From Jaenimonas drosophilae (lineage: Eukaryota > Euglenozoa > Kinetoplastea > Trypanosomatida > Trypanosomatidae), in contig JASAON010001629.1 of the NCBI GenBank assembly GCA_030849065.1, forward strand, positions 1-64,000: 64,000 nt of DNA. Direction: 5' to 3'. The notes below the pieces were generated by a model, which had not been told where the DNA came from, did no database searches, and was given only the letters and a program-made list of their open reading frames with translations. The position numbers and the translations under genes were made by a program. Within the stretch, counting starts at the first letter, position 1; every line of letters begins with the position of its first letter. Below, one piece after another: positions 17,723 through 26,676 of this stretch.

Positions 17723-19660
17723 ATGGACGAACAGTCGAGTAACTCGAGCACCAATGAGGGTCCCACGACAACAGTGGAGAATAAGTACATTATTCAAGAT
17801 ACCGAGGTGGTGGGGAAGGGAGCTTGGAGTGTGGTGAAGCGATGCACTCCTATTCCGCCTTACGTTCCACCTGGCTCCCACCCAGATATGAAGTTTGTGG
17901 TGAAGGTTATCCGAAAGAAGTACCTTATCTCACTTGCAAAGGGTGATGTAGATCGGGCAATGGCTGAAGTGAAGCGAGAGATTGACGTTCTTCGGCACAT
18001 ACCAGCCCATAAAAACATAGTAACCTTCATTGAGCATGTGGAGCAGCCAGATCATTTTCTGCTCTTCTTCGAGGAAGTGCGGCACGGTGATTTGTGTGAG
18101 CTCATCTTGAACTCCCCGGAGGGACGTCTCTCTGAGGAGAAGTCAAAGGGCTACATTTACCAGATCATTAAAGCTGTCTTGCACTGCCACCTTCACGACG
18201 TCATTCACCGTGACATCAAGCCAGAGAACATGCTGGTGAGTGATGATGACAGTATCAAGCTCACGGACTTTGGCCTAGCAAAGCGATCCAAGGGCGTCTG
18301 CACCGGGGATGAGCCGATGGACCCCTTGGCGCTCACTGCCCTCATGATGCCCCATGCCGGGTGTGAGCGGCTTCTGGGGAAGTGTGTTGTCTGTACGGAC
18401 CAGCTGGGAACCCCGCGCTATGTTGCTCCCGAGATGCTATACGCCAATCTCACCAAGACTCACTACGACGGCTTTGGAGCCGATGCCTGGGCAGTCGGGG
18501 TGGTGGCCTACATCATGCTTTCTGGCAAATTTCCATTTGGCTCCTGGCCCGCCGCCTCGGATCAGGACCGATTCCAGCTCATCATGGATACCCCACTCGC
18601 CCCACCGGATGAAGCGTCTCCACTGGCGCTGGACTTCGTCAGTCGGCTCCTCAACAAGGATCCGAGCAAGCGAACAACGCTCTACATGACCCTTCAGCAT
18701 CCGTGGCTTGCGGACGTTGTTCCTGTTCGTCGATCGGTTGTGGCTCAGCAGATTCGCCAAGGGGGAAATGTTTCCGCAGAGGTGGAGGCGGCATGTAAGC
18801 GCTTTGACGAGGAGGCGCATCAGCTCCACCGTTGCATAGCGCAGCTTGGCCATGAAAATGCCCGCCTTCGCGATGAACGCGACAAGGCTCTAGAAAAGAA
18901 ATATAGTGCTCACTCCAATTCCCTCTCAACGCCGCGCCGCGCGCAGACTCCCACAGGGACCTCCTCCGCTCGCCTTCCCGGATCGTCGCCGCTGCGTACG
19001 ACGGGGGTACGCCCACGCACTGCAAGCCAAGACGCCGGGCGTGGCTCCTTGCCACGCCGGACCACTGGAAGCAGCACGTACTCCTCCAACGTTGCCAATC
19101 GTACAAAGAGCCCTCTTACTCGAACCTCTGCCAACACGACATTGCGACGTGGCACTCCTGCCCGTACCACAGACGGCCTCACTACACCTATACGAGGAAC
19201 CACACCATCCAGGGTCACGACGCGCACCCCGGCTTCCTCCTCGCGGTCCACAGGGGGCACCTACGGCGGACGTGCAGCCTCGCCCTTGACAGGTACCAGG
19301 GCCGCAACGCCGACCGCGGCCTCCACGCGCTCCACCCTCGGCGCACGTGGCTCAACGCCCAACCGTAGCACCGGAACCAGCTCCTCACTGCGTTCGCGGA
19401 CTCCAACGATTGCGGCCCACGTCAGCTCACCAAGCGACTTCCACGTGAATGACCAAGTCACGTACAAGGGTCACCGTGCCGTGGTTCGCTTCAATGGACC
19501 AACCACCTTTGGAGCGGGCATTTGGCTAGGGCTGGAAATGATGGAGGGGAACGAGGGCACCAACGACGGGTCTTCCTTCATTGACAAGAAGCATTACTTC
19601 ACTTGCCCGAAGGGCAAGGGCGTTTTCGTCCGCGCTTCACAGGTGAAGCGCTTTGGGTAA
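17723..19660 (+). CDS. Protein kinase (CAMK-like) fused to a C-terminal CAP-Gly domain
   Basis: 645 residues. The kinase domain is at about 21-330: G-K-G-A-W-S (31-36), Lys61, IHRDIKPEN at 161-169, DFG (182-184), P-R-Y-V-A-P-E (231-237), H-P-W-L at 326-329. About 45 extra residues, including three Cys (214, 221, 224), are inserted in the activation loop between DFG and the APE motif. A short coiled coil (about 350-395) and a basic Ser/Thr/Arg/Pro-rich linker (about 400-565) follow. Residues 569-645 are a CAP-Gly domain: G-H-R-A-V-V-R-F-N-G, G-I-W-L-G-L-E, the signature G-T-N-D-G-S (612-617, consensus GKNDG), H-Y-F-T-C and G-V-F-V. CAP-Gly domains bind EEY/F tails of tubulin and EB proteins, so the kinase is probably tethered to microtubules (inference). 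Confidence 0.9.
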   Translation: MDEQSSNSSTNEGPTTTVENKYIIQDTEVVGKGAWSVVKRCTPIPPYVPPGSHPDMKFVVKVIRKKYLISLAKGDVDRAMAEVKREIDVLRHIPAHKNIVTFIEHVEQPDHFLLFFEEVRHGDLCELILNSPEGRLSEEKSKGYIYQIIKAVLHCHLHDVIHRDIKPENMLVSDDDSIKLTDFGLAKRSKGVCTGDEPMDPLALTALMMPHAGCERLLGKCVVCTDQLGTPRYVAPEMLYANLTKTHYDGFGADAWAVGVVAYIMLSGKFPFGSWPAASDQDRFQLIMDTPLAPPDEASPLALDFVSRLLNKDPSKRTTLYMTLQHPWLADVVPVRRSVVAQQIRQGGNVSAEVEAACKRFDEEAHQLHRCIAQLGHENARLRDERDKALEKKYSAHSNSLSTPRRAQTPTGTSSARLPGSSPLRTTGVRPRTASQDAGRGSLPRRTTGSSTYSSNVANRTKSPLTRTSANTTLRRGTPARTTDGLTTPIRGTTPSRVTTRTPASSSRSTGGTYGGRAASPLTGTRAATPTAASTRSTLGARGSTPNRSTGTSSSLRSRTPTIAAHVSSPSDFHVNDQVTYKGHRAVVRFNGPTTFGAGIWLGLEMMEGNEGTNDGSSFIDKKHYFTCPKGKGVFVRASQVKRFG

Positions 19661-20329
19661 GGGAGGGTGAGAGAGATCGCATGATGGCGGAGGATTGTGT
19701 TGATGGCGAAGGGGCAACCATCCATTGGTTGTGATGAATCAGCCTTCACATTCCTCTCTCCCCCCCAGCGATGAGGTTCACATGCTGTTGGTTTTTTTTT
19801 CATTATATATTGGACCTGTTCATTAGTTCAGCCCTTAGATCCTAGAGTGGGAGCTCCTGTTGTGCCGCCATTTCCGTCTCTGATATCCTCACCATCTCCG
19901 AACCCATGGTGCCACACTGCATTGACCGCGTGTGGTGATTGAGTGATGGTGGAGAAAGGGAGGGCGGGTGTAAGTGGATGGGTTCCCTGCTGAGTTCCTT
20001 TCCCGTCACGCAGTGATATGTGATTATTTAGCTAGTGTAAGCAAGGGACTCGATAAGTGTACGATGCTAACCTTACCGACGAGCAAGCATCCCCTCACCC
20101 ACACCAAACGGAACTAAACTTCTTAACCCATGGCAAGGCATCTCCACATCGGATAGCTGTGCCGTAACATGAGCGTGAGCTGATTTCTTCTTCTTTTTCT
20201 TCGTTTCCTTCACCACTCTTCCCCCTAAAACAGCCTAGGCGTGATATCCTACGTCGAGATATCACTACACACACGCGCACATACACACAACATCAATCAG
20301 GTGATTCCCTTCACTATACACACGTTCAC
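19661..20329 (+). other. Intergenic region (0.67 kb)
   Basis: UTRs. A strong pyrimidine tract at 20182-20226 is followed by AG at 20232-20233, a likely acceptor for derlin about 97 nt upstream of its ATG. A CA-rich stretch occupies 20265-20330. Confidence 0.5.
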
Positions 20330-21064
20330 ATGTCACAGAGCTTCGAAGCGTGGTTTCACGCATTGGGACCAGTCACCCGGAATGTCCTTGTTGCGTCTGT
20401 CGCGCTCACAACGGCCACCTCGGTTGGTATTCTTCCAGTCGAGCGTGTTCTGCTTAGTTGGAGCTCACTGTGGCAACTGTGGAGGCCATTTACTGCTGCA
20501 CTATACTTCGGAGGATTCTCATTCCCATGGCTGATGTCCTTGGGTATGTTCGTGACGTATCTCAAGTACAATGAGGGCGGTGACTTCAAGAACAACACAG
20601 CGGGGCTGGTGTGGATGCTCGCTTTCCTCGTGTCGGTGCTTAGCATCGCCGGGCTGTGGCTTGGGTTGCCAGTCCTGAGTTTTAGCTTGACCATGTCTCT
20701 CTGCTGGGTCTTTTGTAAGCGCAACCCTGCCATGAGCCTCTCACTGTTCGGCTTCACTTTCACCTCTGGTATCTTTCCATGGATTCTTCTGGGTCTAAAC
20801 ACAATTATGGGTCAGGGTCTGATGCCGGACATTTGCGGGATTGCCGCTGGCCACCTCTACGTCTTTCTCGTGGAGGTGATTCCCCGGACACATGGCGTGC
20901 AGCTGATGACGACGCCAGGGTGGCTGCAGCGCTACTTCGCCGGAAGACCAGGGAGGTGGGGGGAGGTGCACCCGCAGGACCAACGTTTCGCTGCACGGGC
21001 GGCCCCTGTAGCGACGGCGCCAGCACACAGCTGGGGAAAAGGACGATCTCTTGGTGCAAACTGA
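20330..21064 (+). CDS. Derlin (Der1-like) ER membrane protein
   Basis: 244 residues. The N-terminal pattern W-F-H-A-L-G-P-V-T-R, then the W-R-P-F-T-A-A-L-Y-F-G sequence near 51-61, N-N-T-A-G-L-V-W and about four to six hydrophobic spans match derlins, the pseudoprotease relatives of rhomboids. The G-H-L-Y-V-F-L-V-E-V-I-P motif near 178-189 is also typical. Derlins help pull misfolded proteins out of the ER for degradation by p97. The C-terminal tail is rich in Arg, Ala and Gly and lacks an obvious p97-binding SHP box (inference from reading). Confidence 0.9.
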   Translation: MSQSFEAWFHALGPVTRNVLVASVALTTATSVGILPVERVLLSWSSLWQLWRPFTAALYFGGFSFPWLMSLGMFVTYLKYNEGGDFKNNTAGLVWMLAFLVSVLSIAGLWLGLPVLSFSLTMSLCWVFCKRNPAMSLSLFGFTFTSGIFPWILLGLNTIMGQGLMPDICGIAAGHLYVFLVEVIPRTHGVQLMTTPGWLQRYFAGRPGRWGEVHPQDQRFAARAAPVATAPAHSWGKGRSLGAN

Positions 21065-21312
21065 GATACTTGGAGTGAGCTGCTTCGGTCTACACAACGA
21101 TTATTTTTTTTTCGTTGATTATTGTTGGGCTTCTCTTACGCAACATCCACAAACACACAAAAATGACACAATCACGGATGCGATTCCATGGTAAAACTAC
21201 TCAGTATCACTACACCTCTTCTGACAACTTTTATATTTATTTCTGTGAAGCAAATTCCTATATCCACCCGTAGTAGCACCACTTTTGCCTCTCCCATCTC
21301 AGACGCTCCATC

Positions 21313-21876
21313 ATGCAGACCCACGTGGACGCGGAATCAGCCGAAGGCTTCAGCAACAACAACCTCGTCTCCCCTGATGCCGATGAAGCACCAGTTGATG
21401 TGGATCCGTCTGACTCGCAGTCTCCAACCTCCCCAGCAGCCCCGCTAGACCCCTTCACCGAGGTGGAGCAGATGGAGATGGACGCCGAGCCCATCACGAG
21501 CCCGCACTCCCCCGATGCCGCCTCCGCAGCACCGGTGAATTCTGCCGCGATGGCAGCACTTGAGAAGATGGTGACGATGCGCACCGTCACGATGGATGCC
21601 ACCACTAAGAGCAAGGAGAAGAAGATTCTCGATGATGCCAAGGAGTATCTCAAGCAACAGCAGGCTAGTCGTGAAAAGACCATCCGCTCTTCTCGAGAGG
21701 ACCACCAGAAGCTCCAGAAGGACGACGAGCGCAAGATTGGTGAGTTCAAGAAGAGCGGTGCTGTGTGGAGCGCCGTGGGCATGCTGGTGGATCTGGATAA
21801 GCCCAACGGCTACTCCAAGGGTACCGAGCGGATGCGTGGCATGATGAAGGCCCTTCATGAGAAGCAGGTGAAGTAG
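21313..21876 (+). CDS. Clathrin light chain homologue
   Basis: 187 residues. The N-terminal 95 residues are acidic and low in complexity, followed by a charged helix (about 96-145). The C-terminal segment has W152, L-V-D (158-160), and T-E-R-M-R-G-M-M-K-A-L (171-181). This matches the conserved clathrin-light-chain end (Trp, LVD, then sRMR...L-K). Such proteins bind the clathrin heavy chain hub. Sequence conservation outside the C-terminus is weak, as in trypanosome CLC. Endocytosis is confined to the flagellar pocket in this group (established). Confidence 0.75.
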   Translation: MQTHVDAESAEGFSNNNLVSPDADEAPVDVDPSDSQSPTSPAAPLDPFTEVEQMEMDAEPITSPHSPDAASAAPVNSAAMAALEKMVTMRTVTMDATTKSKEKKILDDAKEYLKQQQASREKTIRSSREDHQKLQKDDERKIGEFKKSGAVWSAVGMLVDLDKPNGYSKGTERMRGMMKALHEKQVK

Positions 21877-22264
21877 GCACTCAGTGCGAGAGTATCGATA
21901 CTCCCTCATCACGTTTTTGTTATTGTTTGTGGCTTGGATTCGTCTCACTTCCATCCTGGCCTCACGTGGGGGGGCGATCAGCTGTTGTTGTCGTGGTTAT
22001 ACCCTCAAAGCACACACACTCCAAAACACATTAATACGACTCCCCCCTGCGTCCCGGTAGTGGAACTTGCTAGTGCTGAGATGAGCCAGCGGCTGTACCA
22101 AGCGTTGACCAGATCTTCCCACGATGTCGGTAGCTCACTTGCTACGTATGTGTGTGATGCACGATACCATGCTCAACCATTCATGTTTCTCCCAACCCTT
22201 TCCTCTTCTCTTGTGTAGGGCATAGTACCCCTCTTTCAACTTTGTTGCAGCTCACCGTATAAGG
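21877..22264 (+). other. Intergenic region with fibrillarin splice signal
   Basis: UTRs only. The pyrimidine tract at about 22186-22212 ends in AG at 22217-22218, 46 nt before the fibrillarin ATG. Confidence 0.5.
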
Positions 22265-23158
22265 ATGCGCGGAGGATTCGGAGGCCGTGGCGGCGGTCGC
22301 GGCGGTGGCCGCGGCGGAGCTCGTGGTGGCGGTGGCGGTTTCGGCGGCCGTGGTGGTGGTGGCCGCGGTGGCGGTCGTGGAGGCGGCCGTGGTGGTGGTC
22401 GCGGTGGTGGCCGTGGAGGCCGCGGTGGTGCGGCGGGCCCCAAGGGAAACGTCTTCCAGCCCCACGCCCGCTTCAACGGGTGCTACCTCCTCTCTGGCAA
22501 GGATACCCTCTCCACCAAGTCCTTGGTTCCTGGCATTTCCATCTACGGCGAGAAGCGCGTCAGCGGAACGGTGGTGGGTGAGACGGAATCTCACGAGTTC
22601 CGTGTGTGGAACCCCTACCGCTCCAAGCTAGCCTCTGCCGTCTACGCCGGTGTGGCCAGCATCTACATGGAGCCTGGCTCTTCCGTGCTCTACCTTGGCG
22701 CCGCCAGCGGCACGACTGTTAGCCATGTGTCCGACCTCGTCGGCCCTGAGGGCGTTGTGTATGCCGTGGAGTTCTCGCACCGAAGTGGCCGCGATTTGGA
22801 GGAGATGACGAAGCGCCGCAGCAACATCGTCCCCATCCTTGAGGATGCCCGCTACCCGCAGAAGTACCGCATGCTGATCCCCCGCTTGGTGGACTGCATC
22901 TTCATGGACGTAGCCCAGCCTGACCAGGCACGTATCTTAGCCCTGAATGCCCAGCACTTCCTCAAGGAGAAGGGTGGCTTCGTGATTTCCATCAAGGCCA
23001 ACTGCATTGACTCCACCGCCGACGCTGCCACCGTCTTTGCGTCTGAGATTCAAAAGTTGAAGGACTCCGGTCTCCGCCCCAAGGAGCAGGTTTCGTTAGA
23101 GCCCTTTGAGCGCGATCACTGTGTGGTGACGGGCATCTTCAAGAACCCTCCGCAGTGA
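22265..23158 (+). CDS. NOP1: Fibrillarin, box C/D snoRNP methyltransferase
   Basis: 297 residues. Residues 1-60 are an almost pure RGG/GGR (GAR) domain. The rest is the fibrillarin methyltransferase: R-V-S-G-T-V near 99, Y-R-S-K-L-A near 117, the SAM-binding [10 protein letters not shown] (142-151), V-Y-A-V-E-F-S near 165, [10 protein letters not shown] near 213, and I-S-I-K-A-N-C near 240. It catalyses guide-directed ribose 2'-O-methylation of rRNA in the nucleolus. Trypanosomatids often carry more than one fibrillarin copy. Confidence 0.96.
   Translation: MRGGFGGRGGGRGGGRGGARGGGGGFGGRGGGGRGGGRGGGRGGGRGGGRGGRGGAAGPKGNVFQPHARFNGCYLLSGKDTLSTKSLVPGISIYGEKRVSGTVVGETESHEFRVWNPYRSKLASAVYAGVASIYMEPGSSVLYLGAASGTTVSHVSDLVGPEGVVYAVEFSHRSGRDLEEMTKRRSNIVPILEDARYPQKYRMLIPRLVDCIFMDVAQPDQARILALNAQHFLKEKGGFVISIKANCIDSTADAATVFASEIQKLKDSGLRPKEQVSLEPFERDHCVVTGIFKNPPQ
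22268..22435 (+). repeat. GGN/CGN-rich low-complexity coding repeat (GAR domain)
   Basis: DNA encoding the fibrillarin Gly/Arg domain. It is a degenerate G/C-rich trinucleotide array, so alternate frames give long Val/Ala or Pro/Arg translations that are not genes. Confidence 0.8.
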
Positions 23159-23814
23159 TGGTGCCATCCATCATGAATTTCCTTTTTTTTTTCCAGCGGA
23201 ATAAGTAAGAGACGTCGGTGGCTAGGGTACGTGGGACGTATCCAGCCAATGACGTCTGATAAACAACTTCTTTCTTCCTAATACTCTGGTGAAGAAACAA
23301 CAACAAAGAAAAAAACTCGCCCAAACTCGGCCAAAAAAAAGGAAAGGAAGGAAATGATCAGCTCGGTACGACGCTGTGCTGTGACTGCCACCGACGCAGT
23401 CCAGCACAAAGCCACCTCTTCCCCTGTAAAAAGGGGATTGTTTTAGGGGTGTTTTCACCCCAAGCTTTTCGGTGTTTGCATGAGTGCCGTCAACGTTCTG
23501 GGGTTACTGTGGCTCAACCGTTCAATGCGTGGTGATCTGGCTTCCTCTTAACTCTGGATATGGCCGAATGGCCGGTTATTGACGGGCGCGGGAAGCAACC
23601 TCATATGGTTCTTCCCGACCAACATGATGCTCCAAGCTAGCTTCCTTCCACTCACATCACATCGCTCCTCTTTTCTTTTTCCTCTATACATCTCATTTAG
23701 CTGTAATAGCCTACGCGTTGCGTGCATCTCCACCAATCGAGCCGTGCTGCGGTGTCATCTGTACAGCCATCGTGTTGAAGTAGATTGAGGAGTGTGAGAG
23801 AGGTGATTGTTACC
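23159..23814 (+). other. Intergenic region (0.66 kb)
   Basis: UTRs with homopolymers near 23180 and 23330. A tract at 23664-23697 ends in AG at 23699-23700, a likely acceptor. No gene is seen. Confidence 0.45.
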
Positions 23815-24921
23815 ATGAAACCTCGTGCAGCACAGCTGCGCCAACAGCAATCCCAAAGCCGACGAGCCAAGTTTGAGGAGAGTGCCGCACGTGCTCAGCG
23901 AGAGGACTTGTTTTCCCAAGCGAGCGGTGGGCGTGGGGTGCCGGGGATTATCCGCAATCGCGATCCCAACCGAGGCATCATCACCACTGATGAGTGGAAT
24001 GAGCTTGTGGAGGAGAAGGAAAGGTCTGGCAAGTCGTTTCGCACATTCTTGGCCATCATGGTGGTGATTGCCATCGTGATTCTTGGCTTTGGAAAGTACG
24101 ATCAAGAATACAACCTGGAAGTTCCGCAAGTGGAGAGCGGGCGCGGCTTTGCCGCCACCACGAGCTCAGCCAGTGCGCGTGAGGAGTTAGAGAAGTACTA
24201 CAGCACTCTGGGCGTGCACCAACGCATGCAGCCATCCGACGATGCCACGAATGAGGATGCAGATAAAGAGCGTCGCCGGGATAACTACCGCGTTCGCCAA
24301 GAAATCAAGAGGGCGTATCAAAACCATCAACAGGAGCAAGGCCAGCTCGTCCACTGCGGCCGCGCTTGCCATGCTAGCCACAACCAAGTGCAGCTTGCAT
24401 ATGACAAACTCATGTCTCAGGTTGATCGTGAGCTTTTTGGTGTGCTGATGGATGCCCCAGATACCAAATCCGCACGGTCTGCCTCTCCAGCGGAGCTCAA
24501 GGCCAAGTACGAGGCCAAACGGCAGCAAATCCTGGAGACGGAGGAGGAAGAGGAGGACCGCAACATGGCCCTGGAGGAACTGAAGGATGCCTACGACATC
24601 ATCCAAGACCCAGATGCTAGAAAGTACTACCTGCTTTATGGAGCAAAACCACCGGAACACATGCGACATGCCAGCGCACGTCATGGTGGGTGGGGCCAAG
24701 ATATGGCGCTGGGAACCTTCAAGTACCGCTTCATCATTGTGTGGCTTGATTTCCTTCACGATAAGATTGGGGTGTGGGGGGAGACCTTTGTGCTGTTGGG
24801 ACTCATTTTTGTTGCCCTCACGCGGCTGCCCAGCGCACTGGAGCGATCCTACGCAATTCTGGAAGAGATGGACCTCCTGGACGAGGAGCAGCCCGCCGAG
24901 GAGGGCGAAGCATCGAAGTGA
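23815..24921 (+). CDS. Membrane protein with two tandem HPD-less J-like modules
   Basis: 368 residues from the ATG at 23815; the longer frame starts with TTG. A hydrophobic span lies at about 78-94 and a second at 323-335. Residues 126-208 read like a J-domain skeleton: Y-Y-S-T-L-G-V, then I-K-R-A-Y, then A-Y-D-K-L-M-S-Q-V-D-R-E-L-F-G. Residues 226-276 repeat the theme: A-E-L-K-A-K-Y-E-A-K, then L-K-D-A-Y-D-I-I-Q-D-P-D-A-R-K-Y-Y-L-L-Y-G. Neither module has an HPD tripeptide, so Hsp70 ATPase stimulation is unlikely by the normal route. In the first, a Cys/His-containing segment (C181, C185) sits between the helices. It could be a J-like scaffold of the ER or mitochondrial membrane. The next gene is a canonical J protein. 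Function unknown. Confidence 0.75.
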   Translation: MKPRAAQLRQQQSQSRRAKFEESAARAQREDLFSQASGGRGVPGIIRNRDPNRGIITTDEWNELVEEKERSGKSFRTFLAIMVVIAIVILGFGKYDQEYNLEVPQVESGRGFAATTSSASAREELEKYYSTLGVHQRMQPSDDATNEDADKERRRDNYRVRQEIKRAYQNHQQEQGQLVHCGRACHASHNQVQLAYDKLMSQVDRELFGVLMDAPDTKSARSASPAELKAKYEAKRQQILETEEEEEDRNMALEELKDAYDIIQDPDARKYYLLYGAKPPEHMRHASARHGGWGQDMALGTFKYRFIIVWLDFLHDKIGVWGETFVLLGLIFVALTRLPSALERSYAILEEMDLLDEEQPAEEGEASK

Positions 24922-25362
24922 AGGGTTGTTGCACAGCACAATGCACTACTTATCCCTCTCTATTCTACGTTCCGCTGTCGGATTCAATGGGCTATGCAAA
25001 GAATATATTGGTTGATGTGTGCAAGGACACTCCCTACACTGTACCAACTTGATACTCATGCTTCTGGCTTCATCAGCGGTCTTCTCTTCTTCATCTTCCT
25101 TTGTTTCCAATCTTAGAATTTTTAGCGGAATTTGAGCCACCTCGTCTTGTTGTGTGTTTATCCCCACTCTTGTACGTTGCGTAGAACCCCTTCCCCGTAC
25201 ACACAACGGCACTCCAGTACCTTCACCCATTACAGAGAGAGACATACATACCGTCTTTCCTCCATTTTTTTTTCTAGAGGCAGACCTTTGTTGGCTTGTG
25301 GAATCCCTCACTCACCTACATCTTCATCCCGTACCCATCCATTGCACTACGTGTGAGCGTCT
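24922..25362 (+). other. Intergenic region (0.44 kb)
   Basis: UTRs. The tract at 25258-25274 ends in AG at 25276-25277, giving an 86-nt 5' UTR for the J protein. Nothing else is seen. Confidence 0.5.
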
Positions 25363-26676
25363 ATGTCTGCTGCCATGGAAACACAGGACTACTACACCAT
25401 CCTCGGGGTACCGAAGTCAGCTAACAGTGATGCAATCCGCAAGGCATACAAAGTAAAGGCTCTTCAGCTGCACCCCGACAAGAACCCCAATGGCGAGGCT
25501 GTCTTTAAGCTTGTAGTGAATGCCTACCAAACGCTGAACGACCCAACCAAGAAGAACGCCTACGACCGTGAGTTATCACGCAAGCGAGGCTATGCAGCAC
25601 CCGCCTATCGCGGCCCGGCCCCTGCGGCCGCTCCTTCACCCACCTACTCACGCTCTGAGGGTGCCTCCCGCAAGCCCACGGGCTGGGCCTCGGACGAGCA
25701 GGTGACACGTGACGCCTACGAGCAGTACCGCAAGAACCCCTTCACCCGCGCCAAGGCCAATGGCAGCCCAACCAATAGTGAATTCCGTGAGGCCGCCTCC
25801 GCTGGCTCCTTTGCTGAGTGGTTCAAGGGGAAGCAGGAGGAGCTTCGCCGGGCTGAGGAGACCACCAAGGCGAAGGCGGAGTACGCCAGAAACTTAGAGC
25901 GGGAGGAGAAACAGCGCGCTAGTGACTGGAAGGATATGCAGAAGAAGCGCGAGATGGAGCGTGAGGATGAGCTGGAGAAGGCCCGCATCAAGCGTGAGTG
26001 GGAGCGTGAGCAGGCCCGTCGCGAGAAGGACTTAGAGGCAAAGGCCAAGAGGTCCGCCCAACAGCGGGAGGAGTACGAGGAGTACATCCGCGTGCAGAAG
26101 GCACAACAGGAGGAGATGGACCGACACATGCGGGAGCTTGCCGAGCAGAAGCACCAGTGGGAGACGGAGCGCAAGCGTATGGCTGATGAGCGTGAGCGAG
26201 CAGTTCAAATAGCCGAAGAAAACCGCACGAACCGATTTGTTGTGCAGAATCAGCGAGAAATGGAGATGGCGGATGAGATGCGGAAGGCGGAGATGAAGAT
26301 TCGCGCCGCGCAGGAGGCTAAGGCAGCCCACGAGGCGCAGGAGAAGGTTAGGGAGCTGGAGCGTCTGCGCGAGGAGAAGCGGATCCGCGCGGAGGAGGAG
26401 CGCCGCCGCACGGAGGACCTCGAGCAGGAGGCCATGCGCAAGAAGGCAGAGGAGGAGGAGGAACACCAGCGACGCGTGGAGGCCGATGAGTTGGTTCAGC
26501 GCCGTCGCAATGTACTTCAGAGTGTTTTGGAGGAGCGCAAGCGCCAGGAGGACCACATTGAAGAGATGCGCCGTGAGACGGACCGCATCGAAGCCGAGAT
26601 GCGGGCCAAGCTGGATGCTCTCCGAGAGGCGAAGCGCTCAGGGAAGCCCGTTAACTTCGATGAGTGGAAGCTTTAG
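25363..26676 (+). CDS. DnaJ (J-domain) protein with long coiled-coil tail
   Basis: 437 residues. Residues 8-73 are a full J domain: D-Y-Y-T-I-L-G-V (9-16), HPD (37-39), A-Y-Q-T-L-N-D-P (54-61), K-N-A-Y-D-R-E-L (64-71). It should stimulate an Hsp70. Residues 75-150 are a Pro/Ala/Arg linker. About 150-425 is an Arg/Glu-rich, heptad-like helix of the single-helix/coiled-coil type. There is no Gly/Phe region or Cys-rich zinc finger, so it is a type III J protein. A second ATG at codon 5 (25375) is an alternative start. The client and the location are unknown. Confidence 0.88.
   Translation: MSAAMETQDYYTILGVPKSANSDAIRKAYKVKALQLHPDKNPNGEAVFKLVVNAYQTLNDPTKKNAYDRELSRKRGYAAPAYRGPAPAAAPSPTYSRSEGASRKPTGWASDEQVTRDAYEQYRKNPFTRAKANGSPTNSEFREAASAGSFAEWFKGKQEELRRAEETTKAKAEYARNLEREEKQRASDWKDMQKKREMEREDELEKARIKREWEREQARREKDLEAKAKRSAQQREEYEEYIRVQKAQQEEMDRHMRELAEQKHQWETERKRMADERERAVQIAEENRTNRFVVQNQREMEMADEMRKAEMKIRAAQEAKAAHEAQEKVRELERLREEKRIRAEEERRRTEDLEQEAMRKKAEEEEEHQRRVEADELVQRRRNVLQSVLEERKRQEDHIEEMRRETDRIEAEMRAKLDALREAKRSGKPVNFDEWKL

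Noticed and set aside
22252..22594. Minus and alternate frames over fibrillarin encoding Pro- or Ala/Thr-rich repeats
   Set aside because: Shadow of the Gly/Arg repeat in the true frame.
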